Shown piece after piece: positions 1 to 11,273 of a stretch of 64,000 nt of DNA. The notes below the pieces were generated by a model. The model was given only the letters and a program-made list of their open reading frames with translations. It made no database searches and had not been told where the DNA came from. This DNA comes from Halalkalicoccus jeotgali B3 (GTDB lineage: Archaea; Halobacteriota; Halobacteria; Halobacteriales; Halalkalicoccaceae), in the NCBI RefSeq assembly GCF_000196895.1, contig NC_014297.1:372001-436000 (forward strand). The letters run 5' to 3'. Position 1 is the first letter of the stretch; each line of letters begins with the position of its first letter. The position numbers were made by a program, and so were the translations under genes.

Positions 1-2
1 AG

Positions 3-92
3 CGCGAGGTCGACAACATCCGGGCGATCGCCCGCGGGCGGGAGGCCGGACTCACAGAGGAGGAGATCACCGAGGAACTGGTGATACTATGA
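3..92 (+). CDS. atpC: A-type ATP synthase subunit C, C-terminal tail (partial)
   Basis: Only the last 29 codons are inside the window, ending in TGA at 90-92. The tail is charged ([12 protein letters not shown], then a Glu-rich end [11 protein letters not shown]), as expected for the V/A-type ATPase C/d subunit that links the rotor to the membrane ring. The identity rests mainly on position: the stop overlaps the atpF start by four bases (ATGA), and the haloarchaeal order places subunit C directly before F, A and B. Family assignment from this short tail alone would be weak. Confidence 0.7.
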   Translation, partial: REVDNIRAIARGREAGLTEEEITEELVIL

Positions 93-415
93 GCCAGGAG
101 ATCGCCGCGATCGGCAGTCCAGAGTTCACGACCGGCTTCCGACTGGCCGGGGTGCGCGTCTTCGAGAACGTCCCCGACGACGAGAAGGAGGCCCAACTCG
201 ACGAGGCCGTCTCGCGCGTGCTCGAACGCGACGAGGTCGGCATCGCGATCATGCACGAAGACGACCTCGAGTACCTCTCGCGGAACCTCCGACGGGATGT
301 CGAGACGAGCGTCGAGCCGACGTTCGTCATGCTCGGGGGCGGTGCGGGAAGCGGCGGGCTGCGCGAGAAGATCAAACGCGCGATCGGTATCGACCTGATG
401 GACGAGGACTCCTAA
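89..415 (+). CDS. atpF: A-type ATP synthase subunit F
   Basis: A 108-residue protein with the V-ATPase F subunit pattern: an N-terminal strand followed by TTGFRLAGV, a central [15 protein letters not shown] segment, and a C-terminal helix reading [11 protein letters not shown]. Subunit F is a small central-stalk protein of the A1 head and takes part in coupling rotation to ATP synthesis. The start overlaps the stop of the preceding atpC by four bases, implying translational coupling. atpA follows after 35 bases, so this is the middle of the ATP synthase operon. Length is normal for archaeal AtpF. Confidence 0.95.
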   Translation: MSQEIAAIGSPEFTTGFRLAGVRVFENVPDDEKEAQLDEAVSRVLERDEVGIAIMHEDDLEYLSRNLRRDVETSVEPTFVMLGGGAGSGGLREKIKRAIGIDLMDEDS

Positions 416-450
416 CTACTCTATTCCCTATACTACTACCACACAACACA

Positions 451-2213
<1,763 letters not shown>

Positions 2214-2214
<1 letters not shown>

Positions 2215-3704
2215 TGAAAGAGTATCAAACCATCACCGAGATCAGCGGGCCGCTGGTGTTCGCCGAGATCGACGAGCCCGTCGGTTACGACGAGATCGTC
2301 GAGATCGAGACGCCAAGCGGCGAGGTAAAGCGCGGTCAGGTACTCGAATCCGAGAGCGGCATCGTCGCGATCCAGGTGTTCGAGGGCACGACCGGGATCG
2401 ACCGGAAGGCCTCGGTCCGGTTCCTCGGCGAGACGATGAAGATGCCCGTCACCGAGGACCTCCTCGGGCGGGTGCTCGACGGCTCGGGCAACCCCATCGA
2501 CGGCGGTCCCGAGATCGTCCCCGAGGAACGCCAGGACATCGTCGGCGCGGCGATCAACCCCTACGCGCGTGAGTACCCCGAGGAGTTCATCCAGACGGGT
2601 GTCAGCTCGATCGACGGGATGAACACTCTCGTCCGGGGCCAGAAGCTGCCGATCTTCTCGGCGTCGGGCCTACCCCACAACGATCTGGCACTGCAGATCG
2701 CCCGGCAGGCGACCGTGCCGGAGGAAAGCGCAGAAGACGAAGCGACCGACGAGCCCGGAAGCGAGGAGGCCGACGACGGCGAACTCGGCGAGGGCGCCGA
2801 CGATGAAGGCTCGGAGTTCGCAGTGATCTTCGGCGCGATGGGGATCACAGCCGAGGAGGCAAACGAGTTCATCGACGACTTCGAGCGCACCGGTGCGCTG
2901 GAGCGCTCGGTCGTCTTCATGAACCTCGCGGACGACCCCGCAGTCGAGCGTCAGGTCACCCCGCGACTGGCACTCACGACGGCGGAGTACCTCGCCTTCG
3001 AGAAGGGCTATCACGTGCTCGTGATCCTCACGGACATGACCAACTACTGTGAGGCGCTCCGTGAGATCGGCGCGGCTCGCGAGGAGGTCCCCGGCCGGCG
3101 TGGCTATCCCGGCTACATGTACACCGACCTCGCCCAGCTCTACGAGCGGGCGGGCCGGATCAAAGGTCGGGAGGGTTCGGTTACGCAGATCCCGATCCTG
3201 ACGATGCCCGGAGACGACGACACCCACCCGATCCCGGACCTCACGGGGTATATCACCGAGGGCCAGATCGTGATGGATCGGGACCTGAACAGTCAGGGTA
3301 TCGAGCCGCCGGTGGACGTCCTGCCGAGCCTCTCGCGGCTGATGGACGACGGGATCGGCGAGGGGCTGACCCGCGAGGACCATGCCGACGTCTCCGACCA
3401 GATGTACGCCGCCTACGCGGAGGGTGAGGACCTGCGCGACCTGGTGAACATCGTCGGGCGCGAAGCGCTCAGCGAGCGGGACAACAAGTTCCTCGACTTC
3501 GCGGATCGCTTCGAGAACGAGTTCGTCCAGCAGGGCTACGACACCAACCGCGACATCAGCGAGACCCTCGACATCGGCTGGGAGCTCCTGGGGATGCTCC
3601 CGAAGACGGAGCTCAACCGGATCGACGAGGAGCTCATCGAGCAGTACTACCCCGAAGACGAGACCGACGAGGCCGAAGCCGTCGGCGTCGAAGCCGACGA
3701 CTGA
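2214..3704 (+). CDS. atpB: A-type ATP synthase regulatory subunit B
   Basis: A 496-residue non-catalytic nucleotide-binding subunit. It lacks a canonical Walker A, as expected for B subunits, and carries [35 protein letters not shown] and the [18 protein letters not shown] region. The ATG overlaps the atpA stop. At residues about 165-201 there is a strongly acidic insertion (runs of E, D, G and A) between the LQIARQA helix and [10 protein letters not shown], making the protein longer than the roughly 460-470 residues of most archaeal B subunits. Transcription would normally continue into atpD, but here the next gene is on the other strand. Confidence 0.97.
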
Positions 3705-3777
3705 GGACGTCCGTTCGGTCGATATCGATTTTTGTGACCACGTATCCGGGGAGCGTCGCGTCCCCTCGAAATACCGA

Positions 3778-4809
3778 TCAGTCCCCGTCGTTCCAGCGGT
3801 GATCGCGGCCCGCATCGAACGCGTTCGACTGCTGGTGGGTCGACAGCCTGCGTCCGAGCTGCTCGCGGTTGATGAGCGCGAAGCCCGCGAACACGACGAG
3901 GAAGCCGGCGACGGTCGTCACGGTGATCGCCTCGCCGAGAACGGCCCAGCCGCCGATGGCGGCGACGATCGGAACGAGGTAAAAGGTGAGGTTCGCTCTG
4001 GTCGCGCCGATCTCGTCGATGAGGCCGAAGTACGCCATGTACGCGAGCGCACCCGAGAAGACGGCCACGTAGCCGAGGGCGATGACGCTGGTGGCGTTCC
4101 ACTCGATCGCGGCGACCTGCTCGCCGCGCACTCCGGCCAGCAGGTGACAGAACGCCGCACCGAGCGGCAGGCCCCACGCCGTCCGGGCGGTGCTTGGCAT
4201 CGTCGCGTCGACCCGCTTGATGAGCACGCCACCAAGCGCGACCGCGACCGCGCCGACGAGGAGGATCGCGTGGCCGATACCGGCACTTGCAAGCAGGCTC
4301 GTGGGGTGTAGCTCCATGACGACGGCGACGCCGCCGAGCGCGACGGCCATGCCGATGGCTTCGACTACGTCGAGGCGTTCCTCGGAGAGCAGCAGTGTCG
4401 CGAACACCGGGGTCAGGATCGGGTTGAGGCTGAAGACGACCGAGGCGACGGCGCTGGTGACGTACTGTTGGCCGAGGAAGATCATCGCGTTGGCGAGCCC
4501 GATCGTCAGGAGGCCTGCGGCGGCGATCCCCGCGAGATCGGCGCGCGTCTTCGGCAGCCATCGCTCGCGGGGAACCGTCAGGAAGACGTAGCCGAGCAAC
4601 ACGACCGCCGCGATGTCAAAGCGAAGCGCAACGAACAACAGTGGAGGCATGTACTCGAGGCCCGCCTTCGCCGCGACGAAGGTGCCGCCGAAGAACACCG
4701 CCGTCGCGAGGAAGGCGACGACGCTGCGGGTCGTCGAGTCTATCGTCCCCACCTCCGTGATCGACCGACGAAACGAACCATTCTGACTCGAAGTAGGTCG
4801 CTCACGCAT
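3778..4809 (-). CDS. DMT-superfamily (EamA) permease
   Basis: Up to 343 residues with about ten hydrophobic segments arranged as two EamA repeats. The first begins ATAVFFGGTFVAAKAG and ends at the VFSLNPILTPVFATLLLSEE motif. The second contains YMAYFGLIDEIGATRANLTFYLVPIVAAIGGWAVLGE. These are the repeat-end signatures of drug/metabolite exporters; the substrate cannot be read from sequence. The ATG at 4809 is used here, but a TATA-like TTATATATG lies at 4810-4818, directly next to it. Translation may therefore begin at a downstream GTG (4752), which would leave a short N-terminus before TM1. It sits between atpB and atpD on the opposite strand. Confidence 0.9.
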   Translation of the reverse strand: MRERPTSSQNGSFRRSITEVGTIDSTTRSVVAFLATAVFFGGTFVAAKAGLEYMPPLLFVALRFDIAAVVLLGYVFLTVPRERWLPKTRADLAGIAAAGLLTIGLANAMIFLGQQYVTSAVASVVFSLNPILTPVFATLLLSEERLDVVEAIGMAVALGGVAVVMELHPTSLLASAGIGHAILLVGAVAVALGGVLIKRVDATMPSTARTAWGLPLGAAFCHLLAGVRGEQVAAIEWNATSVIALGYVAVFSGALAYMAYFGLIDEIGATRANLTFYLVPIVAAIGGWAVLGEAITVTTVAGFLVVFAGFALINREQLGRRLSTHQQSNAFDAGRDHRWNDGD

Positions 4810-4888
4810 TTATATATGTCCAGAAATAGATTCAATAAGTGATCAGAGAAACACGACCCAGTCAAATACTATCCGATGAATCGATTTC

Positions 4889-4913
4889 ACGGTACGAAAC
4901 CGTTTTGTGCCGT
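4889..4913. promoter_or_regulatory. imperfect inverted repeat upstream of HTH regulator
   Basis: The arms ACGGTACGAAAC (4889-4900) and GTTTTGTGCCGT (4902-4913) are inverted repeats matching at 10 of 12 positions, with one base between them. The element lies 11 bases before the likely ATG (4925) of the downstream winged-helix regulator and about 80 bases from the divergent permease. This suits an operator for autoregulation and control of the permease. This is a reading of position and symmetry only. Confidence 0.45.
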
Positions 4914-4924
4914 TGCCGTTCAGG

Positions 4925-5719
4925 ATGCGTATGGAGTCGGCGCTCGCAGAGATAGAGTTTCTCGCCCTCTCGTCGAACCGCGTCGCGGTGTTGGAGGCGC
5001 TCACCGAGGGGGTCCACACGCGAAGCGAGCTCGCCGACGTGACGGGTGCCTCTCAGCCGACGCTGGGGCGAATCCTCCGCGACCTTGAGGAGCGGCGCTG
5101 GATCGCCCGGACTGACGGCGGCTACGAGGCGACGGCGACGGGTCGCATGGTCGCTGAGGGAATGACTGATCTGCTCGCAATCGTCGAAACGGAGGCGAAA
5201 CTCCGTCCCGTCGTGGAGTGGCTCCCCGCCGAATCGATGGACTTCGACCTCGGGCGGCTTCGCGACGCGACGATCACGGTCCCGAGTCGAACGCGCCCGA
5301 GCGCGCCGGTAAAACGGGTAAACGAAACGCTCAGACGGGCCGAAGACGTTCAGGTCTGCTCGCACGCGCTCAACGAAGGAACGCTCGAAACTGTCCGCGA
5401 ACGGGTCGTAAACGGCCAGCAGCGGTTCAAGGGTGTACTCTCACGAACGGCGATCGACGCACTCGCCGAGGACGACTCCCTCCGGGCTCGCCTCCGTGAA
5501 CTCGTTGCCGCCGAGGATGCGACGATCCGAAGCCATCCCGAGGAGATCCCCATCGCGGTCACGGTCGCCGACGGGCGGGTGTACCTTTTAGTACGCGACG
5601 ACGACGGCGTGTTGCAGGCGGCGGTCGACACCGACGACCCCGACGTGGTCTCCTGGGCGGAGTCGGTCCATGAGCGTTACTGGTCGGCAGCGTCGCCCGT
5701 CGAGCCCGACACGCTCTAG
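4925..5719 (+). CDS. winged-helix transcriptional regulator with FilR1-like C-terminal domain
   Basis: About 264 residues. The N-terminal winged helix (roughly residues 5-70) reads LSSNRVAVLEALTEG, then the recognition helix ASQPTLGRILRDLEERRWI. The C-terminal part (about 110-250), with KRVNETLRRAEDVQVCSHAL and VTVADGRVYLLVRDDDG, resembles the FilR1 middle domain found in many haloarchaeal regulators. I chose the ATG at 4925; an upstream GTG at 4907 would translate through the inverted repeat and is less likely. It is divergent from the EamA permease across a short AT-rich region, so it probably controls that gene and itself. The ligand is unknown. Confidence 0.85.
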   Translation: MRMESALAEIEFLALSSNRVAVLEALTEGVHTRSELADVTGASQPTLGRILRDLEERRWIARTDGGYEATATGRMVAEGMTDLLAIVETEAKLRPVVEWLPAESMDFDLGRLRDATITVPSRTRPSAPVKRVNETLRRAEDVQVCSHALNEGTLETVRERVVNGQQRFKGVLSRTAIDALAEDDSLRARLRELVAAEDATIRSHPEEIPIAVTVADGRVYLLVRDDDGVLQAAVDTDDPDVVSWAESVHERYWSAASPVEPDTL

Positions 5720-5768
5720 GCCGATCGACTGAAAAGGATTAACAGCGTTCGCGTCTAACCCCCGCGTA

Positions 5769-6455
5769 ATGGCCAAGGACGTCAAACCGACTCGGAAGAA
5801 CCTGATGGCGATCGAGGATCGCATCGACCTCTCCGAGCGCGGCCACGACACGCTGGAGAAGAAACGCGACGGGCTGATCATGGAGTTCATGGACATCCTC
5901 GATCAGGCCCAGGACGTTCGGTCGGACCTCGACGACGACTACGAGCGCGCCCAGCGCACCCTCGACATGGCCCGCGCGATGGAAGGCGACGTCGCGATCC
6001 GTGGGGCGGCCGAAGCGCTCAAGGAACACCCCGAGATCACGCTTCAATCGAAGAACATCATGGGCGTGGTCGTCCCGCAGATCGAGTCCACGCGGGTGAA
6101 AAAGGGCCTCGATCAGCGTGGCTACGGCGTGCTCGGCTCCTCGGCGCGGATCGACGAGGCCGCCGACGCCTACGAGGAGCTCTTGGAGACGATCATCCTC
6201 GTCGCGGAGGTCGAAACCGCGATGAAGAAGATGCTCGACGAGATCGAAACCACGAAACGCCGCGTCAACGCCCTCGAGTTCACCTTGCTTCCCACGCTCT
6301 ACGAGAACCAGGAGTTCATCGAGCAGAAGCTCGAAGAACAGGAGCGCGAGGAGATCTTCCGCATGAAGAAGATCAAGGACAAGAAAGAACGCGAGGAAGA
6401 GGAGGCCGAAGAACCCGACGTCACCGAGGGCGCGCCGATCCCAGCCGACGACTGA
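5769..6455 (+). CDS. atpD: A-type ATP synthase subunit D
   Basis: A 228-residue rotor-shaft subunit. It has the family start [31 protein letters not shown], a central hairpin region, the second long helix [15 protein letters not shown] near residues 170-185, and a highly charged Glu/Lys C-terminal tail. Subunit D and F form the central stalk turning inside the A3B3 head. It is 2.06 kb downstream of atpB with two unrelated genes between, so it probably has its own promoter. A pyrimidine/AT-rich stretch precedes the ATG by about 20-35 bases. Confidence 0.97.
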   Translation: MAKDVKPTRKNLMAIEDRIDLSERGHDTLEKKRDGLIMEFMDILDQAQDVRSDLDDDYERAQRTLDMARAMEGDVAIRGAAEALKEHPEITLQSKNIMGVVVPQIESTRVKKGLDQRGYGVLGSSARIDEAADAYEELLETIILVAEVETAMKKMLDEIETTKRRVNALEFTLLPTLYENQEFIEQKLEEQEREEIFRMKKIKDKKEREEEEAEEPDVTEGAPIPADD

Positions 6456-6497
6456 GCCCGTCGCCCCGTTTTAGTTCCCTCCTCTCCTCTCGGTTTC

Positions 6498-6893
6498 ATG
6501 GACTGTGCTACCTGCGGCGGCGACACCCTGCTCGTTTCCGCACCCGATCTCGGTGCGTACCTGCCGGGCGAGCCCGAGACCGTCTCCGTCTGTCGGAGCT
6601 GTCTGTCCGTCGCGCCCGCCGAGACCGAGCCGACCGACGACCGCACGGCCGTCGCGGCCCTCTCGACCGGGCTGCCCGACGATCCGGATACCGCGCTGGC
6701 GCTCGCGCTGTTCGTGACGCTCTGTGAGTCGCTCGCGCTGTATCGCTCGGAGATCGAGGTACTCGTGGAACGAATCGAGCGGGCGGGCGTCGATCCCCTC
6801 TCGGCGCTCGACTACTTGCAGGAGGATCCCGCACTCGACCTCGCGCTCGACGTCGAGCGCCGTCGTCACCAGCTCGTCCAACTCCTCGACTGA
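6498..6893 (+). CDS. DUF6276-like zinc-ribbon protein
   Basis: A 131-residue protein with two CxxC pairs at the N-terminus (C3/C6 and C32/C35), a typical zinc ribbon. An acidic, mainly helical region follows, containing TALALALFVTLCESLALYRSEIEVLVERI. It matches my recollection of a haloarchaeal family of unknown function found next to atpD and prf1. No enzymatic motif is visible. The ATG lies about 40 bases after the atpD stop, so it may be co-transcribed. Confidence 0.75.
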   Translation: MDCATCGGDTLLVSAPDLGAYLPGEPETVSVCRSCLSVAPAETEPTDDRTAVAALSTGLPDDPDTALALALFVTLCESLALYRSEIEVLVERIERAGVDPLSALDYLQEDPALDLALDVERRRHQLVQLLD

Positions 6894-6906
6894 TCGAAAC
6901 GCGTGT

Positions 6907-8148
6907 TTAGACGCCGGTTTCGTAGCGCAATATTCCCGCAATACCCCCAAAGGCGTCGTAGAGCTGTTCGCCCTTCTCGAAGTCAGTCGAGATGAACTTG
7001 GGTTCGGTGCCGCGCTGTTCTGCGATCGCGATCAGGTGCTCGATGACGTCCTCGCGCTCTTTGACCTCGGCTTCGGTGCCGTCTTCGCAGGTGTGTTCGG
7101 GCGTCGAATGGCGCCCATCGACGATCTCGTACTCGTCGGTGTCACCGCAGTCATACACGACGACGTCCTTCCGGAGGTCTTCGCTGATCAGTAGGCGGTC
7201 GACCGACCCCATCACGAGGTTCCTGCGGGTGGCCTCGAAGCCGTAGGTCGCAAGGCCGCCGTCGTGAAGCTGTTTGAAGAACTCCTCCATCTGATTCTTG
7301 TCCTTCATCACCTCGGCGTCCGCAAGCGCGTCCTCGGCGGCGTCTACGAGGTCGTACAGGCCCGACTCGTCGGTGTAGGAGACGTCGAACTTCCCCAGGA
7401 CCTTGTCCTGGAGCTCGTGGTGGAGGTAGTCCCCGTCGAGGAACTCGTCCTTCGTTGGCGAGGGCCCACCCACCAGCACGCCTTCGAGGTCGTGGCGCTC
7501 GGGGACGAAGAGGTCGTTTGCCATCCCCGCGACCTCCTGATAGAAGTTGTCGATGGCTTCGAGGCGAAGGCGGGCGAATCGCTGTGCGGACTGGCCACCC
7601 TTCCGTTGCTTACCCGGTACCAGCGAGGAGGCGCTTTTGACGGGCTCGACGCGCTTGCCTCTGAGCCACCCGACGTTTGCCTCCCGGCGGTCGAGGACGA
7701 CAAGTCCATACAAGCCTTGGTCGGCGAGCATGTGCTCTAAGGGCTCGGTCAGGAAATCCGAATCGCAGTGATAGCGGAATGACTCGACGGGCTGGGGCGG
7801 GTTCTCGAGCACCCGGGTGATCATCTCGGTCTGGCCGCCGCCCGAGTTGACCGCGCCCGAAAACAGCACCATTCCGTTTTCGGGTGGGTAGGTGTCGTAG
7901 TATTTCAGGCGGTCCTTGATGCTCGTCAGGGCGTCCTGGACGTTCGTGCGTGTCTGTTTGGACTTGATGTTCGAGGCTTCCGAGTGCTCCTGGGTGACGT
8001 GGGCGGCCACGTCGGAGATCTGGCGGTCGTCGGGGACGTAGATCGTCACGAGTTGGGTTCCCGAGCCCTCGAACTCGTTGAGCTCCTCGATCACCCGCCG
8101 GAACTCGTATTTCTTCCTGTCGGACTCCTCCGTGTCCTGACTGCTCAT
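6907..8148 (-). CDS. prf1: archaeal peptide chain release factor aRF1
   Basis: A 413-residue class-I release factor that recognises all three stop codons and triggers peptide release. The stop-codon recognition motifs NIKS (residues 60-63) and YHCDSDF (126-132, the YxCxxxF element) are intact. The catalytic GGQ is at 184-186 in RKGGQSAQR. The C-terminal domain contains the usual DTDEYEIV and CEDGTEAEVKEREDV segments. Length is normal for archaea. It is convergent with the upstream zinc-ribbon gene, 13 bases apart. Confidence 0.98.
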   Translation of the reverse strand: MSSQDTEESDRKKYEFRRVIEELNEFEGSGTQLVTIYVPDDRQISDVAAHVTQEHSEASNIKSKQTRTNVQDALTSIKDRLKYYDTYPPENGMVLFSGAVNSGGGQTEMITRVLENPPQPVESFRYHCDSDFLTEPLEHMLADQGLYGLVVLDRREANVGWLRGKRVEPVKSASSLVPGKQRKGGQSAQRFARLRLEAIDNFYQEVAGMANDLFVPERHDLEGVLVGGPSPTKDEFLDGDYLHHELQDKVLGKFDVSYTDESGLYDLVDAAEDALADAEVMKDKNQMEEFFKQLHDGGLATYGFEATRRNLVMGSVDRLLISEDLRKDVVVYDCGDTDEYEIVDGRHSTPEHTCEDGTEAEVKEREDVIEHLIAIAEQRGTEPKFISTDFEKGEQLYDAFGGIAGILRYETGV

Positions 8149-8227
8149 TGGTTCATATAGCCCGTCCAGCCGGTAAGTACCCTTTGACCGCCCGCGTCGT
8201 CCGTTCTCACGCGCGGTGTCGCACGCG

Positions 8228-9976
8228 TCACATCGACTCGGGCGCCTCGATCCCGAGGACCGAAAGGGCGTTTGCGATCGTGTGGCGGGCGCCGGCGACG
8301 AGCGCGAGACGGGCTTCGGTCAGGTCTTCGTCCGCCGAGATGACCTGGCGCTCGCGATAGAAGGCGTTGAACGTCTCGGCGAACTCGCGAGTGTAGGTCG
8401 CGACTTGGTGGGGCTGGCGATCCGTCGCGGCGGACTCGATCACGGCGGGGAACCGCCCGATCACCTCTAGCAGGTCGCGTTCCTCCGGGCTATCGAGCAA
8501 CGCGGGATCGATCCGACCGGGATCGTGGCCCGCGCGCGCTGCTTCGGTGAGGATGCCACAGGTCCGGGCGTGGACGTACTGGACGTACGGTGCCGACTGG
8601 GCCTCGAAGTTCAGCGCGCGATCCCACTCGAAGGTGATCGCCTTCGAGGGCTGTTTCGAGACGATGTCGTAGCGAACCGCACCGATCCCGACCTGCCGGG
8701 CGATGCGCTCGATATCGCTTTCGGTCAGATCGTCGTCGCGGATCCGGTCGTCCATGCGCGTTTCGACCTCGTCGCGGGCGCGCGCGACCGCCTCGTCGAG
8801 CAGGTCATCGAGGTCAACGCCTGTGCCCGCGCGCGTGCTCATCTTGCCCTCGGGGAGGTTGACGTAGGAGTAAAACACCGAGTCGAGTCGGTCGGTATCG
8901 TTACCGAGCAGGTCGAGCGCCGCCCCCAGTTGCGTGGCCTGCAGCTTGTGATCCTCGCCAAGCACCGTGACGGCGTGGTCGTACTCGTCGAACTTCCACT
9001 CGTGATGGGCCAGATCCCGCGTCGTATAGAGCGAGGTGCCGTCTGAACGCAGGAAGACGAGGTTCTTCTCGAAATCGGGAAGGTCGAGCTGCCAGGCCTC
9101 CTCCTCGTAGACCGCCTCGTCGAGTTCCCTGAGCCGCTTGACGAGCTCCTCGACGCTCCCGTCGCGGATGAATCGTGTCTCCTTGACGAACGCGTCGAAC
9201 TCCGCGGGCAACCGGGAGAGGGACTCGCGCATTCCCCCTAATACCGTATCGACCACGTGGCCGACCCGCTCGTAGGCCTCCTCGTCGCCGTTTTCGAGGC
9301 CCTGCATGATCGATTGGATCTCGGCCTCGGCGGCCTCGACCTCGCCCTCGTCCGCCTCCTCGAGGAAGGCGTTGCCCTTGCGGTAGTAGCGGACCAGTTC
9401 GTAGTCGGCCTTCTCGCGGTCGGGGTCTGGGAGGTCGTCCTCCTCGAAGGTCTCGTAGGCCCACGTGAAGACGGCCATCTGCCGGCCGGCGTCGTTGACG
9501 TAGTAGTGGCGATCCACGTTGTTGCCCGCGAAGTCGAGTAGTCGGGCGATCGCGTCGCCGATGATCGGGTTGCGCGCGCGCCCGACGTGGACCGGGCCGG
9601 TCGGGTTCGCGCTCGTATGCTCGACGACGACCTCTCTCCCTGTGGGCTCGAGCCGCCCGTAGTCGGCTTCGCGGGCGGTTTCGAGGGTGTCGGCGTAGTA
9701 GGCGTCGCTCGCGTGGAAGTTCACGTACGGTCCCTGCGTCCCGACGCCCCCGAGATACTCACAGCCCGCGACGTCGGTCGCATCGGCGAGGTCGCCGGCG
9801 ACCTCGTGGGGGGACGTTCCGACCTCGCCGGCGAGCCGGAAGGCGACGCTAGAAGCGAGGACCGCCTCGACGTCTTCGGGCGGCTCTTCGAGACCGAGAT
9901 CCTCGGTCGGCAGCGAGAGCGCAGAGAGCGCCTCCGTGAGCACCTCGGCGGCCTCGGCGCGGAGCGAACGGAACAT
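8228..9976 (-). CDS. argS: arginyl-tRNA synthetase
   Basis: A 582-residue class-I aminoacyl-tRNA synthetase. The HIGH-type signature is HVGR (130-133) in the ArgRS block [17 protein letters not shown]. The KMSKS-like loop appears as GKMSTRAG near residue 376, and YVNDAGRQM is also diagnostic. The C-terminal DALR domain ends [11 protein letters not shown]. The start ATG at 9976 fits the ArgRS N-terminal domain. It is upstream of prf1 on the same strand with about 80 bases between. Confidence 0.97.
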   Translation of the reverse strand: MFRSLRAEAAEVLTEALSALSLPTEDLGLEEPPEDVEAVLASSVAFRLAGEVGTSPHEVAGDLADATDVAGCEYLGGVGTQGPYVNFHASDAYYADTLETAREADYGRLEPTGREVVVEHTSANPTGPVHVGRARNPIIGDAIARLLDFAGNNVDRHYYVNDAGRQMAVFTWAYETFEEDDLPDPDREKADYELVRYYRKGNAFLEEADEGEVEAAEAEIQSIMQGLENGDEEAYERVGHVVDTVLGGMRESLSRLPAEFDAFVKETRFIRDGSVEELVKRLRELDEAVYEEEAWQLDLPDFEKNLVFLRSDGTSLYTTRDLAHHEWKFDEYDHAVTVLGEDHKLQATQLGAALDLLGNDTDRLDSVFYSYVNLPEGKMSTRAGTGVDLDDLLDEAVARARDEVETRMDDRIRDDDLTESDIERIARQVGIGAVRYDIVSKQPSKAITFEWDRALNFEAQSAPYVQYVHARTCGILTEAARAGHDPGRIDPALLDSPEERDLLEVIGRFPAVIESAATDRQPHQVATYTREFAETFNAFYRERQVISADEDLTEARLALVAGARHTIANALSVLGIEAPESM

Positions 9977-10010
9977 ACACGCCGTTCTGGATCGGCGGAT
10001 AAAGCCGTTT

Positions 10011-10445
10011 TCAATCCGCGAGGCCGACGAGTTCGCCGTCGGTTTCGAGCGCAGTCAGACAGTCCCAGACGCTGTAGGCGGCGGTTTCGTCCCGACAGGG
10101 AAACACTCGGACGAGTTCGTCGCCACTGTGAACGGCGATACAGATGATCGGGAAGACGATCTCGCGGGCGTCGGCACGCTCGTGTTCCTGGAAGAACGGT
10201 TCGATGGTGTGACCGATCTCCGCCGCGCGCGCTTTGAACGCCTCGAACGTCTCGACGGTCCCATCGGCCCCGTTCTCGACGACGACTCGGTCGTCCCAGT
10301 GGCGAACGCGCAGTCCCGCGATCCGTCCCTGTCGTTCGAGGCGTTCGACCCGCTCGATTACCTCCCGCTGGCGCTCGCGGGCCGGGAGCGAGGCCGACGC
10401 CCGGAGATAGACGACGATCCTATGAGATGCGTTGCTGGTGGTCAT
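10011..10445 (-). CDS. conserved haloarchaeal protein of unknown function
   Basis: 144 residues. I start at the ATG at 10445 ([16 protein letters not shown]); an upstream ATG at 10490 would add 15 residues with no family character. A basic N-terminal half ([20 protein letters not shown]) precedes an alpha/beta half with IEPFFQEHE and the segment [22 protein letters not shown], then [12 protein letters not shown] recall haloarchaeal proteins of this layout annotated as HTH-like or hypothetical, but no DNA-binding motif is clear. It is tandem with argS, 34 bases upstream of it. Confidence 0.7.
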   Translation of the reverse strand: MTTSNASHRIVVYLRASASLPARERQREVIERVERLERQGRIAGLRVRHWDDRVVVENGADGTVETFEAFKARAAEIGHTIEPFFQEHERADAREIVFPIICIAVHSGDELVRVFPCRDETAAYSVWDCLTALETDGELVGLAD

Positions 10446-10508
10446 GGCTCTCACCCACACGGCTGTGGCGAATTCGCGTTGGATTTCCAACTACAAAGCT
10501 ACGGGGGG

Positions 10509-11129
10509 CTATGCGGGCTGTTCGTCGATGAGGACGACCGCCTCCCCGTCGATGAGTGTCGACCCGTCCGCCTCGGTTACCTCGGCGACGAGGCGATACC
10601 TGTCCTGTCCGAGATCCTCGACGATCTCACACCGCGCAGTCAACACCGACCCGATTCGGGCGGGTCCCTTGAATTCGAGGCTTTCCGAGAGGTAGATCGT
10701 CAGTCCGGGCAGGCGTGCCAGCGCGGCGCTGATCAACCCCCCGACGAGGGTGCCGTGGACGATCCGCGTGCCGAACCGGGTGCCGGCGGCGAACTCCTCG
10801 TCCAGATGCAGGCGGTTGGTGTCGCCGCTTGCCTGGGCGAACGCGTGGACGTCCGCGTCGGTCAGGGGCTTGGTGAACTCGACGTACTCGCCGACGCCCA
10901 GTTCCTCGCGGGTGTCGACCGAGCGCTCCATCGACCAGCCGACAGCGCCGTAGGAGAGCTCGTCGACGGGGGCGTTGATCCGCTCGGATTTGCTCGAGGA
11001 CAACCCCATCCCCGCGAGGATCGCCCGGTTTGCCTCGACGTAGCTGTTGACGACGTGCTTCGAAACGTCGGACCACGAGTCGACGAACTCGGTCATCGGC
11101 CGCTCCTCGGCGTTCGAGCTCTCGCTCAT
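10509..11129 (-). CDS. MaoC-family (R)-specific enoyl-CoA hydratase-like protein
   Basis: 206 residues from the ATG at 11129. The N-terminal about 75 residues form a helical extension (WSDVSKHVVNSYVEANRAILAG) seen in haloarchaeal MaoC proteins. The rest is a hotdog-fold hydratase with the motif DADVHAFAQASGDTNRLHLDEEFA and HGTLVGGLISAALARLPG, containing the Asp/His catalytic pair of the hydratase-2 family. It could supply (R)-3-hydroxyacyl-CoA for polyhydroxyalkanoate (PhaJ-like) or act in fatty acyl-CoA breakdown; the sequence does not decide. An upstream in-frame ATG at 11225 exists but lacks conservation signals. Confidence 0.85.
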   Translation of the reverse strand: MSESSNAEERPMTEFVDSWSDVSKHVVNSYVEANRAILAGMGLSSSKSERINAPVDELSYGAVGWSMERSVDTREELGVGEYVEFTKPLTDADVHAFAQASGDTNRLHLDEEFAAGTRFGTRIVHGTLVGGLISAALARLPGLTIYLSESLEFKGPARIGSVLTARCEIVEDLGQDRYRLVAEVTEADGSTLIDGEAVVLIDEQPA

Positions 11130-11273
11130 CGACGCCCTCCACGGGAAGGGACGGGAGTCGGACGACACACGGACTGCACGGTATGGTCCATGATCACACA
11201 TGGGATAGAAGCACCTTAAGTACATTGAACCTAAGCGGCGGGCTTTTCACCCCGCCAGCCTAACGACGGTTCC

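Noticed and set aside
2670-3815. 381-codon open frame on the minus strand opposite atpB
   Set aside because: It is antisense to a perfectly conserved gene, and its codon use mirrors the GC-rich third positions of atpB; such frames are common in this genome.
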